A stretch of DNA of 64,000 nt from JADYZU01 sp964540965 (lineage in GTDB: Bacteria; Pseudomonadota; Alphaproteobacteria; Rhodobacterales; Rhodobacteraceae): positions 124,001 through 188,000 of the forward strand of contig CAZIOT010000001.1 of assembly GCA_964540965.1 (NCBI GenBank), given 5' to 3'. The notes beneath the pieces were generated by a model, which worked only from the letters and a program-made list of their open reading frames with translations, searched no databases and was not told the origin of the DNA. A program made the position numbers and the translations under genes. Shown here piece by piece: positions 26,442 through 34,411 of the stretch; position 1 is the stretch's first letter, and every line of letters starts with the position of its first letter.

Positions 26442-27241
26442 GTATCGCGCCGCGGTGCCTGCGACAGGTGGCCCAGCAGATAGGCGTGGGTCGCCGGATT
26501 GGCGACGATCATCGTGCCGGTGCGTTCATAGAACTCGGGCCCGCGTCCCCACCAGTCGGTGACGATGCCGCCCGCCTCCTGCACCGCCAGAATCCCGGCG
26601 GCGGTGTCCGAGAATCCGGTTTCCTCGAAATAGCCGGTCAGCCGGCCGCAGGCGACCATCGCGCAGGCCAGCGCGGCGCTGCCCGGCACCCGCACCGCGC
26701 CGATCGGCGCGCGGATCGCGTCGAGCCGTGCATAGGCGCCGGGATACAGCGACAGGTTCGGGGTCGGCAGGCCGGTTCCCACGCACATGAAGCGGGTATC
26801 GTCCGACCGGCTGACATGCAGGCGCTGCCCGTTCAGGAACGCGCCGCCGCCCTTGACGGCGGTGAACATCTCGTCCGCGACCGGATCGAACACCATGCCG
26901 CACAGGGTCTCGCCCTTGTGGCGCAGGGAAATCGTGATCGTATAGTTCTGGCCGTTCAGGAAATTGGTCGTCCCGTCGATGGGATCGACCAGAAACCGCG
27001 TCTCGGACTCGCGCCCCTCGACCGAGCCGAATTCCTCGCCGGTGAGGCTCCAGTCCGGGTAACGCGACAAAAGATGGTCGCGGATCGACTGTTCCGATTC
27101 GCGGTCGGCGTCGGACACGAAATCACCCGGCCCCTTCACCCCGATCTCGATATCGCGGAACCGGGCGAAATGCCGCTGCGTGATCTGACCGGCGGCGCGG
27201 GCGGCGTCGATCATGTCGGCAAGAATGCGGTCGATATTCAT
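26438..27241 (-). CDS. Inositol monophosphatase family protein
   Basis: This 267-residue Mg-dependent phosphatase has the FIG/IMPase motifs: KGPGDFVSDADRESE, the metal-site glutamates in LTGEEFGS (Glu69-Glu70), and FLVDPIDGTTNF (Asp86, Asp89). A late GGIVTDWWG replaces the common GG-x-x-D-W-x-G. Family members dephosphorylate inositol-1-phosphate, histidinol phosphate, 3'-phosphoadenosine phosphates or fructose-1,6-bisphosphate. Coupling to a phosphodiesterase gene (ATGA overlap) and an importer suggests a phosphorylated polyol product from the imported compound. Confidence 0.87.
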   Translation of the reverse strand: MNIDRILADMIDAARAAGQITQRHFARFRDIEIGVKGPGDFVSDADRESEQSIRDHLLSRYPDWSLTGEEFGSVEGRESETRFLVDPIDGTTNFLNGQNYTITISLRHKGETLCGMVFDPVADEMFTAVKGGGAFLNGQRLHVSRSDDTRFMCVGTGLPTPNLSLYPGAYARLDAIRAPIGAVRVPGSAALACAMVACGRLTGYFEETGFSDTAAGILAVQEAGGIVTDWWGRGPEFYERTGTMIVANPATHAYLLGHLSQAPRRDT

Positions 27242-28068
27242 GACAGGGCCTGTATCAGTCCTTCGGGGTCATCGGTGGTGATCTGGTCGGCGCGCAGGTC
27301 CAGAAGGCGGCGGACAAGGGCCAGACTTTCGGGCGTGACGCGCTGGATCGTATAGGCATCTACCCGGCGCCCGGCGTCATGGACGGCGCCGATCAGGTCA
27401 AAGCCGGCATCGGCACCGGCAATCACGATCTCATGCGCCAGATAGATGAGCGAAGCCTTTGGCGCGGTGGCCAGCGCATCGGCGATCCAGCCGGCGAAAT
27501 CGCCGGTGCGGCGCAGGCTGTCCAGCGATCCGCCATGGCAGGGGTCATAGCCCATATGCAGCCCCGGCGCCGCCCCGACCAGCGCATCGACAGCGGCGAA
27601 ATCGCCTCCCGACAGGATCATGTGCCGCCCGAGATTGCCGATCGTGCGGCCGAAAGCGGCCAGTGTTTCGGGGTCAAGCGCGGCCATGTCCTCTTTGAAG
27701 TCGAGTTGCAGCAGGGCGTCGGGATGCGGCGGTTCCTGCGCCAGCAAGGCGCAGAGATCCTCGATCAGCATCACCCGGTCGGGCAGCACCGCGCCGTCAT
27801 TGCCGCGCAGGTGCAACCCGCGCAGCAGCGCCGCGCCGGCGGCGCGCACCGGGCCGCTGCCGGTGGTGTCGTCGTCCAACGTCAGGTCGTGCAGGACGGC
27901 AAATCCGTGGTCGGCATGGACGACCAGATCGACCTCGACACTCGCGCCCAGCCGCATCCCTTCCAGGATGCGCGCGCCGGTGAACACCGGATCAGAGGCG
28001 CGGCGCCGCGCGCGATGCCATTTCAGCCAGGTGCGGTGCCCGTCGCGATCAATATGGAGCGGATCCAT
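27238..28068 (-). CDS. Glycerophosphodiester phosphodiesterase-like protein (cluster 2)
   Basis: This 276-residue protein has the GDPD metal-site pattern: WHRARR (His18-Arg19), VEVDLVV (Glu45, Asp47) and AVLHDLTLDDDTTGSGPV (His60), then LLQLDFKE. It lacks the usual PENT string after the first HR, where it reads RASDPVF, so its substrate may differ from plain glycerophosphodiesters. There is no signal peptide. The ATG at 28068 sits in TGACATG directly after the ATPase stop, and the gene overlaps the phosphatase by four bases. It resembles the ugp arrangement in which an importer is followed by UgpQ. Confidence 0.84.
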   Translation of the reverse strand: MDPLHIDRDGHRTWLKWHRARRRASDPVFTGARILEGMRLGASVEVDLVVHADHGFAVLHDLTLDDDTTGSGPVRAAGAALLRGLHLRGNDGAVLPDRVMLIEDLCALLAQEPPHPDALLQLDFKEDMAALDPETLAAFGRTIGNLGRHMILSGGDFAAVDALVGAAPGLHMGYDPCHGGSLDSLRRTGDFAGWIADALATAPKASLIYLAHEIVIAGADAGFDLIGAVHDAGRRVDAYTIQRVTPESLALVRRLLDLRADQITTDDPEGLIQALS

Positions 28069-28069
28069 G

Positions 28070-29104
28070 TCAGCCCCGGTGGATGCGGGCGTTGTCGCGA
28101 TAGGCGGCGACAGCGCGCGGGGCGAGGTTGACCGGCTGGCCGACCTTGAACAGGTCAGGATGGCTGACCATCGACTTGATCCGCAGCCCGTCGCCCAGTT
28201 CCAGGTCGACAAGGCCATGGGTGCCGAAATCGGTGATGCGGTGGACGCGCGCCTGACCGGGATCGGCGGTCTCGAGATCCAGCGCCTCGGGCCGGATTGC
28301 CAGAACGGCGGGGCCATCGGCGACCGGCAGCGGCACCGACAGGCCGGCGCGGGTGAAAGTGCCCGCGGACACCGTGCCGTCGATCAGGTTCATCGTGCCG
28401 ATGAAACCGGCGACGAAAGGTGTCTGCGGCTCGCGATAGACCATGTCGGGGCGGTCGATCTGTTCGGTCCGCCCGTCGCGCATGACGACGATGCGGTCGG
28501 CCATCGACAGCGCCTCGTCCTGGCCGTGGGTCACGAACAGGGTGGTGATGCCCAGCCGCTGCTGGATGTCGCGCACCTCTTCGCGCAGGCGTTCGCGCAG
28601 ATGCTGGTCAAGGCTGGCAAAGGGTTCGTCCAGAAGCAGGATCTTCGGCTCGAGCACCAGCGACCGCGCCAGCGCCACCCGCTGCTGCTGGCCGCCCGAA
28701 AGCTGGCCGACATGGCGGGTGCCATAGCCGGCAAGACCGACCATCTCGAGCACCGACTCGACCTTGTGCTTGACCTCGGCCGCGGGCAGGCGGCGCAGTT
28801 TCAGGCCGAAGGCAAGGTTCTTGAACACGTTCATATGGGTCCAGAGCGCATGGCTCTGGAACACCATCCCGGTCGGCCGCTTTTCCGGCGGCAGATGGGT
28901 CACGTCCTCGCCGTCGATGGTGACGCGGCCGGCGGTCGGCCTTTCAAAGCCGCCGACCATGCGCAACAGCGTCGATTTGCCCGACCCGGACGGTCCAAGC
29001 AGGCAGACAAGCTCTCCATCCGCCACATCAAGCGAGAAGCGGTCCACCGCGGCGGTGCCGGCGGCAAAGACCTTGGAGACATCGGTGATCGTCAGAACGG
29101 CCAT
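28070..29104 (-). CDS. ABC transporter ATP-binding protein (FbpC/PotA class)
   Basis: This 344-residue ATPase has Walker A GPSGSGKST, Q-loop VFQSHALW, signature LSGGQQQR, Walker B LLLDEPFASLDQHLRERLR and switch His in VTHGQDEAL. A C-terminal TOBE domain follows. It has the arrangement of iron, polyamine and 2-aminoethylphosphonate importers. It is the ATPase of the cluster 2 importer, with its start eight bases after the permease stop. Confidence 0.92.
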   Translation of the reverse strand: MAVLTITDVSKVFAAGTAAVDRFSLDVADGELVCLLGPSGSGKSTLLRMVGGFERPTAGRVTIDGEDVTHLPPEKRPTGMVFQSHALWTHMNVFKNLAFGLKLRRLPAAEVKHKVESVLEMVGLAGYGTRHVGQLSGGQQQRVALARSLVLEPKILLLDEPFASLDQHLRERLREEVRDIQQRLGITTLFVTHGQDEALSMADRIVVMRDGRTEQIDRPDMVYREPQTPFVAGFIGTMNLIDGTVSAGTFTRAGLSVPLPVADGPAVLAIRPEALDLETADPGQARVHRITDFGTHGLVDLELGDGLRIKSMVSHPDLFKVGQPVNLAPRAVAAYRDNARIHRG

Positions 29105-29112
29105 GCGTTACC

Positions 29113-29934
29113 TCAGGCTCCGAAACCGCGGGCAAAGGATCCGCCGCCGATGACCCGGCGCGCGAACATGAGGGCGATGAAGGACGGCACCCAGAGCAGC
29201 ACCGACAGGACGGCGCCATACTGGACCACGAGCTGATTGTTGATGAAGGTGATCATCAGCACCGGCATGGTGCGGATACCGGGCGCGCCGATCAGCCAGG
29301 CGCCCTCGGTTTCATAGAAGGTGCCGACAAAGGTCAGCAGGACGGCGGCGGCGATCGTCGGCCCGGCCTGCGGCAGCGTCACCGACCAGAACACTCGCAA
29401 CGGCCCGGCGCCGACATCGCGGGCCGCTTCCTCCATCCGGCGGTCGACGGCGCGAAAGGCGGCGACCGGGATCCAGATCATGAACATCAGCGTGCTGACC
29501 AGCTGGATGATGACCACCCCGGCAAAGGTGCCGATCAGGTTCAGTTGCAGGAATATCGCCGCGATGGCGATCAGCAGGCCGAATTTCGGAAAGGCATGCC
29601 CGGCAAGGAACGAGAAGAACAGGATGTTGCGCCCCGGAAAGTCCATCCGGGCAAAGGCATAGGCGGCGGGCAGGCAGATCAGCGCCGACAGCGCCGTCAC
29701 CACCGCCGACAGTTCCAGCGACAGGGTCAGGGCCGACCAGACATCGGCCCGCGCCATGGTCTGGCCCCAGAACCGCAGGCCCCAGTCCTGCGGCAGGACC
29801 GCCGGATAGCGCCAGACATCGGTGAAGGCCCAGATGCCGACCACGATCAGCGGAAACACCACCGCAAGCGTCAGCGCCACGGCAAAGACGATGCCGGCGA
29901 TATCCGGCCTTTGGCGCGGGGCAAGGGCGGTCAT
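29113..29934 (-). CDS. ABC transporter permease (cluster 2)
   Basis: This 273-residue inner-membrane protein has six predicted helices and the EAA-loop region MEEAARDVGAGPLRVFWSVTLPQAGPTI. It is of the PotC/FbpB-like type and overlaps the upstream permease by four bases. It forms the channel with the 29931-30818 product. Confidence 0.9.
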   Translation of the reverse strand: MTALAPRQRPDIAGIVFAVALTLAVVFPLIVVGIWAFTDVWRYPAVLPQDWGLRFWGQTMARADVWSALTLSLELSAVVTALSALICLPAAYAFARMDFPGRNILFFSFLAGHAFPKFGLLIAIAAIFLQLNLIGTFAGVVIIQLVSTLMFMIWIPVAAFRAVDRRMEEAARDVGAGPLRVFWSVTLPQAGPTIAAAVLLTFVGTFYETEGAWLIGAPGIRTMPVLMITFINNQLVVQYGAVLSVLLWVPSFIALMFARRVIGGGSFARGFGA

Positions 29935-30818
29935 GGCGCGGCCTTCTGGTTGCGGGCGACCGAGCGGACGTAGAACAGCCCGAACACGATGCAGAAGCCG
30001 AAGGTGATGACCGCCTGCGTAATCGCGGTTTGCGGATCATAGAGGTCGCGGAAGGTGCGCTGCATGAACGGTCCCATCATCTCGGGCGAGGCGGGGCCAA
30101 GGACATAGGGCAGCGTGAAGGACGAAAAGATGCCAAGGACCGAGAAGGACAGCGCCACCAGCACCGAATTGCCGATCCGCGGCAGGATGATGTGGACGAA
30201 CACCTGCCACTTGCGGGCGCCGACATCGCGTGCAGCCTCGATCGCGGCATTGGGGACGGATCCAAGGCCCGAAAGCAGGATCAGCACCGTCAGCGGGATA
30301 TTGTCCCACACCAGCCCGATCACCGGCCCCCAGGGCGTCAGATAGGGCGTGCGGATTTTCGGCAGGCCGGCGGCGTTGAGCAGGATGTCGACCATGCCGT
30401 TCGGCCCCAGCACCCGGATAAAGGCATAGGCCAGGATGATCGACGGCACGAACATCGGGAATATCGCCAGCGCCTGCACATAGGCCGGCAGGCGGCCGGT
30501 GGAAAAGCGCAGGTAGATGGCGATGGGCAGGCACACGACCAGAAGAAGCAGGGCGCAGACGCCGGTGGTCCACAGGGTGATGCCCAGGTTGTTCAGCGAA
30601 TAGGGGTCGCTGAAGAAGAACTGGTAGGTCGAGAAATCGAAGCCGTAATTGCCTTCGGCATCGGCGACCCAGATCGTCCGCGTGATGGCGCGGATGATCG
30701 GCCATATGATGAGCCATGCCATCAGCAACACGGGAACCGCGACAAGCAGGAGGCCCAGGGGCCTCCTGCGGGGCGCGTCAACCGGCGCGGATGCCGGAAT
30801 GTCGGCTGCCGTGGTCAC
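29931..30818 (-). CDS. ABC transporter permease (cluster 2)
   Basis: This 295-residue inner-membrane protein starts MTTAADIPASAPVDAPRRRP before the first helix LLLVAVPVLLMAWLIIW. The coupling loop is IEAARDVGARKWQVFVHIILPRIGNSV. The gene begins four bases after the binding-protein stop and overlaps the next permease. It is of the PotB/PhnU-like class. Confidence 0.9.
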   Translation of the reverse strand: MTTAADIPASAPVDAPRRRPLGLLLVAVPVLLMAWLIIWPIIRAITRTIWVADAEGNYGFDFSTYQFFFSDPYSLNNLGITLWTTGVCALLLLVVCLPIAIYLRFSTGRLPAYVQALAIFPMFVPSIILAYAFIRVLGPNGMVDILLNAAGLPKIRTPYLTPWGPVIGLVWDNIPLTVLILLSGLGSVPNAAIEAARDVGARKWQVFVHIILPRIGNSVLVALSFSVLGIFSSFTLPYVLGPASPEMMGPFMQRTFRDLYDPQTAITQAVITFGFCIVFGLFYVRSVARNQKAAP

Positions 30819-30822
30819 CGGA

Positions 30823-31971
30823 TCAGTCGCGCGCGACGTTCGGGGCGACGTTGCGATACCAGCCGTCGTTGATCGCCGCCTCCCAGGCGCCGCCGGGGAA
30901 GGTCGGGATCGTCTCGGGGATGATCGCGGCGAACTGTTCGCGCAGGGCCGGATCGACGTAGTCCCAGCTCACGCCGGGGAAGCCGCCCAGTTGCGTCAGG
31001 ATCGCCGACTGGATTTCCGTCGACAGCACGAAATCGGCAAGCTTGAGCGACGCATCGCGGTTCACGCCGTTCTCGATGATGACCGCCCGGCTGAACCCGC
31101 CGCAAAGCGCGAGGTCGGTCAGCTGCACCAGCCCGGTTTCCGCCGGCAGAACGCCTTCGCGGATCGCCTGAAGCACCTGGTCGGACCAGACCGGCACCAT
31201 CGTCACCACGCCCTGCGCCAGAAGCTGGATCGACTGCGCATTGCCCGAGGTATAGGCGCCGGCGTCATAAAGGCTGGGCGCAAGCTCGGCCAGCAGATCC
31301 CAGGCCGGGGTCAGCATCGCGGCGCCGGTTTCCTCGGTGAAGTTGTCCACCGTGAAGGCCGCGGGATCCTTGCCGTTGACCTGATGGATGACCCGGCGGA
31401 CGAAATTGCCGCCCGAGCCGCCCTTGTCGGGCCGGTTGTAGATGAACTGGCCGGGGTTGGCCTTGATCCAGTCGACCAGCGCCTCGAAGGTGGTCGGCGC
31501 ATCGGCCGCGGCCAGTTTCGAGGTGTCGAAGGCCAGCAGCACCTGGCTGCCGCGATAGGGCAGGGAATAGTCGCTTTGAATCGCCAGCGGGTTGATCTTG
31601 GCGTAGTTCGACAGGCCCGCTTCCTTGATGTTGGTATAGATGCCGGCCTCGATGGCGCCGGCGGGCAGCAGGGGATCGGACGCCTCGAAGAAGTCGGCCT
31701 GCGGATCGGTGCCCGTCTGCTTGGCCGCGATCGCCCGGTCGGCGATGGCCAGAATGCCGGCATTGTCACCGGCGTCGACCAGGTTGACGGTGATGCCCGG
31801 ATTGGCGGCCTCGAAGGCCGGTTTGACCGTATTGGCCCAGAAATCGAGGATATTGCTGTCCGAGCCGGTGTACCAGTCGATCACGCCTTCGGCGGCAAAG
31901 GCCGTCCGCGGCAGAATCGACAGGCCAAGGGCCGCGCCCGCGGCCGAGGTCATGAAAGTGCGGCGTTTCAT
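30823..31971 (-). CDS. Extracellular solute-binding protein, Tat-exported (cluster 2)
   Basis: This 382-residue periplasmic protein has a signal peptide with a twin-arginine motif (MKRRTFMTSAAGAALGLSIL, ending TAFA). The mature part starts EGVIDWYTGSDSNILDFWANTVKPAF, the pattern of iron, phosphonate and polyamine binding proteins. It continues with DPQADFFEASDPLLPAGAIE and KGGSGGNFVRRVIHQVNG. The ligand is unknown; the downstream GDPD and IMPase genes favour a phosphodiester over iron. The ATG at 31971 is chosen for the signal sequence. Confidence 0.9.
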   Translation of the reverse strand: MKRRTFMTSAAGAALGLSILPRTAFAAEGVIDWYTGSDSNILDFWANTVKPAFEAANPGITVNLVDAGDNAGILAIADRAIAAKQTGTDPQADFFEASDPLLPAGAIEAGIYTNIKEAGLSNYAKINPLAIQSDYSLPYRGSQVLLAFDTSKLAAADAPTTFEALVDWIKANPGQFIYNRPDKGGSGGNFVRRVIHQVNGKDPAAFTVDNFTEETGAAMLTPAWDLLAELAPSLYDAGAYTSGNAQSIQLLAQGVVTMVPVWSDQVLQAIREGVLPAETGLVQLTDLALCGGFSRAVIIENGVNRDASLKLADFVLSTEIQSAILTQLGGFPGVSWDYVDPALREQFAAIIPETIPTFPGGAWEAAINDGWYRNVAPNVARD

Positions 31972-32241
31972 TTGTCGTTTCCTCCTGGTGGCCGGGCCTG
32001 GGCCCGGGCAGTCCATGCCTTTTCCGGCAGGGGCCCGATGGACCGTCTGCCTCACGGGCACCTCCCTCATCCGGCCCCGCCGCGCCGCCGCCTCCGTTTG
32101 GCGGTGTGGGGAAACCGTTTCGGAAGGAAACACCGATTGTCGTTTGCACACAAGTTCATTTGTTGATGAACCCGTGGCCGGGAATAGGCGGGGTTTGTAA
32201 CGCCATCATGACCCCGGCGCCTTTGCACATGTGTGCAAGGA
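31972..32241. promoter_or_regulatory. Control region of cluster 2 with three palindromes
   Basis: These 270 bases lie between lacI and the binding-protein gene. Candidate LacI-type sites are GAAACCGTTTC at 32111-32121 (perfect arms, one central base) and GTTCAT-N6-ATGAAC at 32154-32171. A third is TTGCACA-TG-TGTGCAA at 32223-32238, only three bases past the lacI stop; part of that arm, TTGCACA, also occurs at 32144-32150. The sites lie 140-267 bases upstream of the binding-protein ATG. Confidence 0.6.
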
Positions 32242-33255
32242 TCATGCGCGCCCGGGCCGGACCGTGCTGCGCCAGACGGGTTTCGGTTCGATCAGGCGCC
32301 GCGCCGCACCCGCGGCGGCGGGATCGGCCAGAAGCTCCATCACCGCGTCGGTGATCGCGGCAAAGGGCTGGGCAAAGGTGGTCAGCCGGTAGGAATCCCA
32401 GCCCGATTCGTCGATATTGTCAAAGCCGATCAGGCACAGATCCTCGGGCAGGCGCAGGGCGAATTCGCGCCGCGCCACATCCATGAAACCCAGCGCCAGA
32501 AGGTCGGTGGTGCAGAACACGCCATCGGGCGTGCGCGAGCGGCCAAAGACCAGCCGCGCGGCATCCTGCCCGGCGGCATAAGAGGACGGCCCGACTTCGG
32601 TCACGCCGGTCTCGACCCCGGCGGCGCGGGCGGCGGCGGTGAAGGCGCGTTCGCGTTCGACAAGGCTTGCGGTGTTGGTGCCCGAGGTCACCACCGCCAG
32701 CCGTTCGCAGCCGGCGCGGCGCAAAAGGTGAAACGCCTCGGTCCCCGCCAGCGTGTTGTCGATGCCGATACGCGCGGCGCCGTCCAGCGTTTCGCCCCGG
32801 TTGATGAGAATCACCTGCTGGCCATTGGCAAGGCAGGTCTCGATCAGGCTGGCAGGCGGCGCGCCCGACAGGACCACGGTGGCATCGGCGCGGTAATGCA
32901 GCGTCTGGCGCAAGGCGCGCGACACGCTTTCGGTGTCGGATTCGGTGTTCAGCACCATGGTGATCCGCCCCGCCGCCTGAAGCCTGCGGCTGAGAAGATC
33001 GACCAGCGCCGCCCGCACCTGCGTATGCAGGTTGGCGACGACAAGGCAGACGATGTTGCTGCGCTCGCGCAGGCCGCGGGCCAGATGGTTGACGTGATAG
33101 CCCAGTTCGCCCGCGGCGCGCAGCACCTTGCGCCGGGTTTCCTCGGACACGCTGCTGCCGTCGGTAAAGGTGCGCGACACGGCCGAGCGTGACACCCCGG
33201 CGCGTTCGGCGACCATCCGGGCGCTGACAAAGGAAGGCGGGCGGACGTCGGTCAT
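32242..33255 (-). CDS. LacI family transcriptional regulator (cluster 2)
   Basis: This 337-residue regulator has the HTH SARMVAERAGVSRSAVSRTFTDG, the hinge VNHLARGLRERSN and an effector domain ending LPEDLCLIGFDNIDESGWDSYRLTTF. It lies upstream of the cluster 2 importer on the same strand and most likely controls it through the palindromes in 31972-32241. The kelch gene ends 69 bases upstream of its start. Confidence 0.9.
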   Translation of the reverse strand: MTDVRPPSFVSARMVAERAGVSRSAVSRTFTDGSSVSEETRRKVLRAAGELGYHVNHLARGLRERSNIVCLVVANLHTQVRAALVDLLSRRLQAAGRITMVLNTESDTESVSRALRQTLHYRADATVVLSGAPPASLIETCLANGQQVILINRGETLDGAARIGIDNTLAGTEAFHLLRRAGCERLAVVTSGTNTASLVERERAFTAAARAAGVETGVTEVGPSSYAAGQDAARLVFGRSRTPDGVFCTTDLLALGFMDVARREFALRLPEDLCLIGFDNIDESGWDSYRLTTFAQPFAAITDAVMELLADPAAAGAARRLIEPKPVWRSTVRPGRA

Positions 33256-33324
33256 CGGAACTCCTCGCCGCGCGATCCTGACGCAGGATCGGGGCGGCGC
33301 GCAATGGGGCAGCGGCGTTTCATC

Positions 33325-34311
33325 CTAGCCGCCGGTTTCCAGCACCTCGACCGTCGCCACGGTCTGTCCGGTCGAGACGCGGGCGCTGCCGCCAAGGGCG
33401 ATGATCCGGCCCGCGACCGCGGCGGCGGCCAGCCCGTGTCGCGGTGTCGGCAGGGGCGGCGCCTCCTCCCACCGGTCGGTGGCGGGATCATAGCTCCAGA
33501 CGGTTGCGAACACGCCGCCGGCGCCGTCGAAATATTCGCCGCCCATCACCCAAAGCCGCCCGCCTGCCGCCGCAGCCGCGAGTCCGCCCCGACCGATGCG
33601 GCCGCCCTCGGGCGGCAGGGGCGCCGCGCGGTCCCAGCGGTCGGCCGCCGGATCCCAGCGGAGCAGCGCGTCTGACGCCTCAAGCGCCGCCGTCCGCCCG
33701 CCGACCAGCCACAGGGCACCGTCCAGCACCGCGCCCGCCGCGCTGTTCAGCGCCCGCGGCAACGGCGCGGCGCTGTCCCATGTGCCGGTCACCGGATCGT
33801 GCCGGCTGTGGGTGGCGGTATCGACATGGTCCTGCCAGCGCCCGTCGCCACCCTGCGGCCGGCGCCCGCCGATCAGATGCACATGGCCCTGCCAGGCCAG
33901 CCCGACACATTCCGCCTGCGGCGCCGGCATCCGCCCGGCGGCTGCCCACCCGTCAGACCCCAGCCGCCAGATCGTGTCGGTGCCGGTCCAGTTGCCGCGC
34001 GCTGTCGGGGCAAAGCCGCCATAGGCAAGCACATCGCCGCAGGCGACCAGCATCAGGTGATGCCGCGGTTCCGGCAGCCGCGGCCCCTCGGTCCAGCCGT
34101 CGGGGCGCAGGATCGCGGTCCGGTCCAGCACCCGCCACCCGTCCAGACCGCCGGCGGTGACGATGGTTCCGTCCTGCCCGGCACAATAGATCTCCTGCGC
34201 CGGCCACGGCAGCGCCGGGCCGTCGCTCCAGCCCACGGGTGCCGCGCGCAGCGGCAGCGCCAGTGCCGCGGCCCCTGCCATGGCCGCCCGCCGGGTCCAG
34301 TCCTGTGCCAT
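33325..34311 (-). CDS. Kelch-repeat beta-propeller protein, probably exported
   Basis: This 328-residue protein starts MAQDWTRRAAMAGAAALALP, a twin-arginine-like signal peptide. About five or six kelch repeats follow. Typical strands are GLAWQGHVHLIGGRRP, GAVLDGALWLVGGRTAAL, AAAAGGRLWVMGGEYF and AAAVAGRIIALGGSARV, each followed by a Trp-containing segment such as DRWEEAPPLPTPRHG. Similar secreted propellers include N-acetylneuraminate epimerase, but no catalytic assignment can be made here. It is upstream of the cluster 2 regulator on the same strand and may sense or process the substrate outside the cytoplasm. Confidence 0.78.
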   Translation of the reverse strand: MAQDWTRRAAMAGAAALALPLRAAPVGWSDGPALPWPAQEIYCAGQDGTIVTAGGLDGWRVLDRTAILRPDGWTEGPRLPEPRHHLMLVACGDVLAYGGFAPTARGNWTGTDTIWRLGSDGWAAAGRMPAPQAECVGLAWQGHVHLIGGRRPQGGDGRWQDHVDTATHSRHDPVTGTWDSAAPLPRALNSAAGAVLDGALWLVGGRTAALEASDALLRWDPAADRWDRAAPLPPEGGRIGRGGLAAAAAGGRLWVMGGEYFDGAGGVFATVWSYDPATDRWEEAPPLPTPRHGLAAAAVAGRIIALGGSARVSTGQTVATVEVLETGG

Positions 34312-34411
34312 GCCCGACCATGCCAGCCCCGCGGCAAAAGCGGAAGCACCGCGACGGAACCGCCGCGCTGTCGCGTTTCCTGCACAACGCCCTTGCACCG
34401 GACCTGCCCTG

